Of a stretch of 12,566 nucleotides of DNA, positions 8,085 through 12,566 are shown one piece after another. Numbering within the stretch: position 1 is the stretch's first letter; each line of letters begins with the position of its first letter. A program made the translations under genes and the position numbers. The stretch is from Euperipatoides rowelli (taxonomy: Eukaryota; Onychophora; Udeonychophora; Euonychophora; Peripatopsidae): assembly GCA_003024985.2 (NCBI GenBank), contig PXIH01S0022741.1, one strand, 5' to 3'. The notes beneath the pieces are model-generated. The model did no database searches. It worked only from the letters and a program-made list of their open reading frames with translations, and had not been told where the DNA came from.

Positions 8085-8713
8085 ATCAACATTTTATCTG
8101 AGCAGTATTTTAAACTCGTCCATTTTTTTTGTATGATTGATGTAATGTTCTTATTAATTCATGTGAATGAGTTCTTTGCTATATATTTTTTACCTTTTAG
8201 GGCATTGGATGCTTTAATGTTTTATTTTGTGTTATTTAAAGTAATCAGCTTATAGCAATGTTTGACTTTTTTGTATCCAGGCAGAGTGAGTTCATTTCAC
8301 ATAGGTTTGTTGTAGAGTGTTTTTGTAATCTGAAGTCCGATACAATAAAATGTAATAAATTAATAAGTTTCTAGTTTTTTTTTATTTATTTTGTGTCCAG
8401 TTCTTTTTGCATATGTATTATCACAGTATTCTTGCTTTTAAATCAGTTGGATCAGAGCTGCTTTTAATTTGAGTTGATTTTGTGTAATATTTAAAATATG
8501 TTATACTGGTGCTTTATATTTCCTCCCCATTTTAATTTATTACTCCATTCTATATTATATTTAATTTAAAATACTTTGTTCAAGTATATAAAAATGATTA
8601 TTAGTTCATGTCATAGTAGTCAGACAAGTGAATAAAATGTAATTAGAATTATTTAGATTGATTATATTAATTTTAATTTATTTAAATATATTTACTTATT
8701 GAATTTCTTCATA
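8085..8713. other. AT-rich 3' flank of the retroelement
   Basis: No gene is visible. T-rich sequence with AATAAA at 8344-8349, 8354-8359 and 8631-8636 follows the pol tail, as in a retroelement 3' end or a host 3' UTR. There is no duplicated LTR partner upstream that I can see. Confidence 0.5.
8344..8359 (+). promoter_or_regulatory. Tandem AATAAA poly(A) signals
   Basis: Two AATAAA hexamers sit 260 bp after the pol stop codon, followed by a T-rich stretch (8373-8395). They could be the 3' LTR polyadenylation signal of the dead element. In such AT-rich DNA chance hits are common. Confidence 0.3.
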
Positions 8714-9384
8714 TTAAAGGTCAAATGTAACAGATTTTTTTATTATTATTATTGATTTTCAAAGATAATTACTATAAAAAAATTCCACTGGAAATTTTTT
8801 TTTTAAAATGCATAAAAAAAAAGTTATTTAAACATAAAATTAAGACTATTGCTATCCTCAGTCTGAGATTACAATTTGAAGATTCCACATTTTTTTGGGT
8901 CTCAGATTAATTTGATGATAAAATAGCCTCTACAGCTGTTTTCTTTGTAATGATTTATCATGTAAAAAGATGTATTTTCAATCTGTATTAAAGTTCATTT
9001 TGATTTTTTTTTTAAAAAAACAAATTGGACCATAATAGCACAAAGGATGAATTTGATTATGATTTTTTACAAGTATTTAAACATTTAGACCATATGATAT
9101 CCAGCTTTACACTGACAAATATTATAGCAAATATTCTATAGTTAAGTATATCAAGCTGTATTCATTTATAGTCTATGATGTCACAAAATATCTCCCCTGG
9201 TGTGTAAAGTGGACAATGTTGTTTTAAGGGTGAGGNGCTAAAGACAATTATTTTAAAAATTGAATTGTAAATAACTTTTTTGTTTTTAATTTTTTTTTTC
9301 TGGTGGAAATTTTTTTTAGTAAAAATCTTTGAAAATCAATAATTAAAAAAAAAATTTAAAAAATCTGTTATATTTGACCTTTAA
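8714..9384. mobile_element. Long-armed MITE (foldback) flanked by TTAA
   Basis: Arms of roughly 140 bp (about 8714-8850 and 9241-9384) are imperfect inverted repeats. The outer 25 bases are nearly identical: ttaaaggtcaaat(g/a)taacag followed by a T run. Inner blocks also match, such as attgattttcaaaga with tctttgaaaatcaat, ccactggaaat with its inverse, and aaaagttattta with its inverse. Both ends carry TTAA (8714-8717 and 9381-9384), the duplication made by piggyBac-type transposases. The inner 390 bp has no transposase, so the copy is non-autonomous. The ends after TTAA start AGGTC rather than the CCY common in piggyBac, so the family is unproven. One ambiguous base lies at 9236. Confidence 0.75.
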
Positions 9385-9630
9385 GTTATGTTTAATTCAA
9401 GTAAAAATTTTACTTAGCTTTGATTTATTGATTAAAATAACTAAAATAGTTTTGATTTATTGGAATATTTTTAGATTCAAAATTAGCAGCATCTTTATAT
9501 TCCAAATGAATGTTGTTTTTCTTATAATGCTGTATAACTAATTAGTTGTTTCTCTTTTCGTTCTGGCCTATTACATTTCATATCTAAAAGTTTTAATGTC
9601 TTACTTAGGCAATCTTATTTTTTTAAGATT

Positions 9631-9792
9631 ATGTCCTTTCTCTTTGTCAATTCAGATGCTCAGGCACAGGCTTGTTACTCAATGTTTAGCGACTTACTGT
9701 ACAAGCGCTTAGTAACACGATTGCTCTATGTCAGTGTATTGAAGCAAGTATTATTATTAAAATTATGTTACTGTGCCGTATTACCTTCATGA
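9631..9792 (+). CDS. Possible small ORF or terminal exon, unknown
   Basis: A 53-codon ORF runs from ATG 9631 to TGA 9790-9792. It is less AT-rich than the flanks, and its peptide contains DAQAQACYSMFSDLLYKRL followed by a hydrophobic Leu/Val/Cys tail that could be a membrane segment. An alternative reading is a last exon: a pyrimidine-rich stretch ending in ttcag (9651-9655) is a good acceptor and leaves 44 open codons. A poly(A) signal pair (AATAAATAAA, 9864-9873) lies about 75 bases past the stop, with T-rich sequence after it. I do not recognise the protein. A transcribed 3' end is plausible; function cannot be given. Confidence 0.3.
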   Translation: MSFLFVNSDAQAQACYSMFSDLLYKRLVTRLLYVSVLKQVLLLKLCYCAVLPS

Positions 9793-9863
9793 GTTATATA
9801 TTTTATAAATGTTGAGTTCAGGTTATGTTTACATTTTAAAACTGAGTTGAAATATGTTAATGA

Positions 9864-9873
9864 AATAAATAAA
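9864..9873 (+). promoter_or_regulatory. Overlapping AATAAA poly(A) signals
   Basis: AATAAATAAA is followed by ggtttcattttttttgttt, a plausible downstream T/GT-rich element. The position suits the 3' end of a transcript that includes 9656-9792. Confidence 0.4.
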
Positions 9874-10305
9874 TGGTTTCATTTTTTTTGTTTAGCTTTA
9901 TTTTAAACACCTTTTGAGCTTTTAGTTTTTCTTTATGCCTGGTCTATTGTGAAATATTATTAATTGAGAATTGATTTTATATTTAAAAGTTATTTTCTTT
10001 TATGACTGTATATTTGTGACGATGCTTGTTCTTATTAAATTTCATCATTTATAAAGTAATGTACAGTATGTTGCTATGAACTTTTGTTCACTTCCGTATA
10101 ATTCTTGGACAGCAAATTTTTAATGTGTTTTTTAATTACTGTTTTTATCAGTACATCGCTGAATTATTAATGAACCATTCCAAGTATTGAAGTTTTTTAA
10201 ACTTCATTCAGTTGCATCGACTTTCTTCGTTGAACTTAGTGCATTACCTAGAAATTTCAGTTTGAACAGTTTTCTCAGTATAAATCTCATGATGGTATTA
10301 AAACA
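9874..10305. other. AT-rich non-coding stretch
   Basis: I see no gene here. A small hairpin, tgaagttt-ttt-aaacttca, lies at about 10188-10206. The strings ttcagttg and tctcagtat (about 10207-10280) resemble arthropod-style initiator words ahead of the ATG at 10306, but a promoter cannot be shown. Confidence 0.45.
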
Positions 10306-10347
10306 ATGGACGCCAAGACAAAGCTATATTTGGCATCATCAATGATG
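10306..10347 (+). CDS. Candidate first coding exon (14 codons) with strong splice donor
   Basis: The ATG at 10306 sits in a good context (A at -3, G at +4) and opens MDAKTKLYLASSMM. This is followed exactly by GTAAGA at 10348, a strong donor. Reading on without splicing gives only ten more codons. The peptide has the form of a short basic N-terminus entering a hydrophobic segment. The spacing of K, L and S recalls the start of PET117-type mitochondrial assembly factors, but four matches in fourteen residues is not evidence of homology. I could not find a following exon downstream in the window. It could equally be a chance ATG near a GT. Confidence 0.25.
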
Positions 10348-10426
10348 GTAAGAACTCAAGATCTCACAACCGGACACTTTTGACAGATTTCAACTTATTG
10401 TAGGGGTCAAGGTGCGAATGATATTT

Positions 10427-10735
10427 TCAAAGTATAAAATGAACAGCAGAGAGGAGAAGAGGAGTTAAGTTGGAAAAAAATTGGGAGAGGAAAAAGGAAA
10501 CTGAGAACTGAGTTGGAAAATTGCTGTGGGTAGATAAAAAAAAAGAAGAAAAGTGAAGGATTTGCGGTTGATTGCTGAGTAGACCTGGCTCAATATGTGA
10601 AAGACTGGGAAAATACAGTTTGACAAAATGCAAGGATAGATCTTTGTATTTTTCACTCCCTTCATCTATCAAAGTTATATTTGAGGAAAGATCGGTCTTT
10701 CTTATTTGATTGCCAACAGTGGTTTTCCTAAAAAT
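10427..10735 (-). other. Purine/pyrimidine-asymmetric tract with overlapping open frames
   Basis: From about 10440 to 10560 the plus strand is strongly purine-rich (gagaggagaagaggag and similar), so the minus strand is pyrimidine-rich and low in stops. Two minus-strand frames stay open: one of 102 codons (10427-10735) without an ATG, and one from an ATG at 10665 down to 10465. Their C-terminal halves are runs of S, F, L and P caused by the skewed composition. The N-terminal part of the longer frame (KYKDLSLHFVKLYFPSLSHI) has more ordinary composition. If the minus-strand exon at 10817-11020 is real, this stretch would be its 3' UTR or an intron with a polypyrimidine tract. I recognise no protein. 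Confidence 0.3.
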
Positions 10736-10816
10736 CTATGTTGCCGGGGTGTCTGACTGATGCTGTGACACTCAACACCAATGTCCTGTGCTGCTGATTT
10801 GAAAATATATTGTGTG

Positions 10817-11020
10817 CTAATCGCTGAGAGGTTTATAAACTGGTGCACAGGCTTCACCAAACCCACTGATTTGTGCCATTAAATCAAAATGTGTAATATT
10901 GGTATCCGAATTCCCAAAATTTGTATCAATGACAGCGCTGAGAACATTATTTATTTGTGCGGACATTTGCCAAGGGCATACATACTTTCTATAATAACTT
11001 TTATAATTCTCAGTAAAGTC
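10817..11020 (-). CDS. Probable host exon, 67 codons ending in a stop; protein unknown
   Basis: On the minus strand an open frame begins exactly after a splice-acceptor-like tttctacctag (AG at 11022-11021) and runs 67 codons to TAG (10819-10817). The codon before the first one is that TAG itself, so the frame cannot extend upstream except by splicing. The sequence is clearly less AT-rich than its flanks. The peptide has ordinary, globular-looking composition: DFTENYKSYYRKYVCPW at the start, NNVLSAVIDTNFGNS in the middle and MAQISGFGEACAPVYK near the end. An internal ATG (codon 19) has a weak start context, so a terminal or penultimate exon is more likely than a complete small gene. I could not place it in a family or find the upstream exon among minus-strand sequence to 12566. 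The exon would enter in phase 0. Confidence 0.5.
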   Translation of the reverse strand, partial: DFTENYKSYYRKYVCPWQMSAQINNVLSAVIDTNFGNSDTNITHFDLMAQISGFGEACAPVYKPLSD

Positions 11021-11798
11021 CTAGGTAGAAATCTCACGAAAGCACATAAGTTTTTTTGTTGAATATTAATATTACAATTAAATTACGGTACATATGTTTT
11101 TTTAATATATTGATTAAGTTAAATGTTTATTATTTGTTATTTATTGCAAACAAATGTTTATAATTGCCAAGTCAGAGCGAAGCAAATTTATTTGATTATT
11201 TTGTTTTACATTTTTTCTTCTATGTTCATATTTTTGTTGTATGGCTACAAATAAAGTAAGAATCTTTCTTGGCTAAGTACTGAGTTTTCGGTGTGGTTTA
11301 TTTAGGTTTTCTGGTGCAACACAATCATTGGTAAAAAATTTATCTAGTTATTTATCTTAAAAAATATAAAATATACATAAGCTAATTAGTGTCTTTATCA
11401 TATTTTGGTCAATAAATATAGTTTTTTCATTTATGCATTATTTGACTCCTTTAGGGTTGAATCTGCATCATTCAATTTTAATTGTAATTTGAATTTGATT
11501 TTTTTTAAAGAATTATGAGAGTTTCAGAATTGTATTTAAATTACATTCATTGATTGAAAAGGGATTTTGCTTTATTTGCCATTTCTATTGTGGCTACTTG
11601 AGTGGGTTGCAATTAAGCTTTGTTTAAATCAACAATGTGATAAAGGCATGTCATTTAATTAGTGACATGTAACTGTAGTCCTTAGCCTTGTATATTTGAT
11701 GGGCCCTACTATTGTGATTTTTTCCTAATTTTTTGTTTAATAATTATTGCAGCTGCCATGTTATGATTCCGTTTATAAATTCTTTACACATGGTTTTA
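11021..11798. other. AT-rich non-coding stretch with a poly(A) signal
   Basis: I see no supportable gene. AT-rich sequence includes AATAAA at 11250-11255. The T-rich stretches could belong to an intron of the minus-strand gene suggested at 10817-11020. Confidence 0.5.
11250..11255 (+). promoter_or_regulatory. AATAAA with GT-rich downstream element
   Basis: AATAAA is followed 26-45 bases later by gagttttcggtgtggttt, a good GT-rich downstream element, so this is the best-formed plus-strand poly(A) site in the window. The same bases read ATGGCTACAAATAAA followed by GTAAGA, an ATG with a donor, which is a competing but weaker reading. Confidence 0.35.
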
Positions 11799-11906
11799 CT
11801 AGTCAGGAAATGTTAGGACCAATGTTACTATAGTATCTTCAAATGATAGTGGTAATCCCCAAAGTTTCACTGCTCTCTGTTGAATATGTATCTCACTCTC
11901 AGCCAT
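11799..11906 (-). CDS. Possible 35-codon ORF, unknown
   Basis: A minus-strand ATG (11906-11904) in good context (A at -3, G at +4) opens 35 codons, beginning MAESEIHIQQRAVKLWGL, to TAG at 11801-11799. The composition is ordinary and the local sequence less AT-rich. The frame actually opens a few codons earlier, inside the left copy of the direct repeat at 11912. I do not recognise it. It may be a fragment of an older repeat rather than a host gene. Confidence 0.25.
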   Translation of the reverse strand: MAESEIHIQQRAVKLWGLPLSFEDTIVTLVLTFPD

Positions 11907-11911
11907 TCTAT

Positions 11912-12124
11912 CTTGACCCAAAATAAGGTATTAATGGGATAGACTAAGGATTGAGGTCAGTATATCCTTTTGTCAGAGTAGCAAATATATATTAAGTGTA
12001 AGCCATTAAACAAATTTGAATATGAATTTCCCATAAAAAGCTGACATAATCTGTGCATTGATCTTGTCCACTTCTTCTTGACCCAATAGAAAGTATTAAT
12101 CAGAAGAACAAAGGATTGAGACAA
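11912..12124. repeat. Diverged direct repeat, two ~46-bp copies 165 bp apart
   Basis: Copies at 11912-11957 and 12077-12124 share cttgaccca, then tattaat, then aaggattgag in the same order and nearly the same spacing. Translated on the minus strand in matching frame, both give a related peptide (PQSLVYPINTLFWVK and SQSFVLLINTFYWVK). Downstream of each copy the bases also weakly resemble each other. This could be a two-copy decayed repeat, an internally repeated transposon or two diverged copies of a coding motif. Confidence 0.55.
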
Positions 12125-12534
12125 CCACAGAGCACAGCCCACACATCACTTAGGGAAAAATCTATCGTTTGCATTTTAGAGTACTGCTAGGTTTAAGTAC
12201 TGTTGTGCTTGGTAAGTCATATAAGAGGGGTTTTTATTTGCTTATGTTTTCTCATCTCAAAGCCATGGTTCATTAGCATGCAGTGTTATGTGCTGCTAGT
12301 GGGCCCTAGATGAGATGGGGCAGGACACCCTAGCTAGTTTTTCAATCCTTTCACTAATGAAAGTAGACAGGCGAATGACCTTTTGTCTTGGCTTCTCCTT
12401 TCTTCCTTAGTACGTTGTTTAAATTTTTTCCATAAATGTAATATTAAACACTTTGTGTATATCCTTTATGACAAATAGGTCATTCTGGTCATTGAGAGAA
12501 AGCAGGGTGGGAGTTGTCCAAAGGATTGGGACAT
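12125..12534. other. Non-coding stretch
   Basis: I see no gene, RNA gene or transposon end that I can support. All six frames are stopped at short intervals. Composition is somewhat less AT-rich around 12280-12340. Confidence 0.45.
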
Positions 12535-12544
12535 GACACACATG

Positions 12545-12566
12545 CACACACACATATATATATATA
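12545..12566. repeat. CA/TA compound microsatellite at the window edge
   Basis: Five CA units (12545-12554) are followed by TA units to the last base (12555-12566). The array is cut by the window end, so its true length is unknown. Confidence 0.85.

Noticed and set aside
12481-12540. Open codons reading VILVIERKQGG as a second exon for the 10306 candidate
   Set aside because: The resemblance to the PET117 middle segment covers a few residues only, a stop precedes it, and there is no pyrimidine tract before the AG.
1-12566. CRISPR arrays, bacterial operons, rRNA or tRNA genes
   Set aside because: No regularly spaced identical repeats, no rRNA blocks, and no cloverleaf with A and B boxes that I could fit. 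The repeats present are diverged and eukaryotic in type.

Overview
The window reads as non-coding DNA of an AT-rich animal genome, most likely an invertebrate. The reasons are long A/T homopolymers, very short open frames, spliced-gene style signals (AG acceptors, GTAAG donors, AATAAA signals), several non-autonomous DNA transposons and a decayed Ty3/gypsy-type retroelement. I cannot name the species. Two ambiguous bases (n at 2816 and 9236) suggest a draft assembly. Nothing here looks bacterial or like an operon.

Layout. Positions 1-1540 are AT-rich sequence without a recognisable gene (a G14 tract lies at 511-524). Positions 1544-1824 hold a short minus-strand retroposon candidate bracketed by perfect 16-bp direct repeats. 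Positions 1970-2427 hold a degenerate tandem repeat that ends in a 57-bp palindrome. Positions 2978-3210 are a MITE with 20-bp perfect inverted ends and near-perfect 8-bp flanking duplications. Positions 3211-4770 contain only short unrecognised open frames.

The only clear protein homology lies at 4773-8084: the broken plus-strand pol of a Ty3/gypsy-like retrotransposon. Protease, reverse transcriptase, RNase H, integrase and the integrase C-terminal domain appear in that order. They are split by many stops and frameshifts, and key RT aspartates are lost. I could not find LTRs, a primer-binding site or a convincing gag, so this is a fossil.

Positions 8714-9384 are a long-armed inverted-repeat element flanked by TTAA. 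Downstream the sequence looks more like host gene territory. There is a 53-codon plus-strand ORF with a poly(A) signal behind it (9631-9873), and a candidate first coding exon with a strong donor (10306-10347). The best anonymous coding signal in the window is a 67-codon minus-strand frame opening at an AG acceptor (10817-11020). There is also a poly(A) signal at 11250. The right end carries a diverged direct repeat (11912-12124) and a CA/TA microsatellite.

The parts do not work together as a system. The window is a layered record of transposon insertions, possibly beside or inside one or two host genes whose other exons I cannot see. I found no convincing undescribed biological system. The most useful leads are the minus-strand exon at 10817-11020, the TSD-flanked retroposon at 1544-1824 and the two MITEs.
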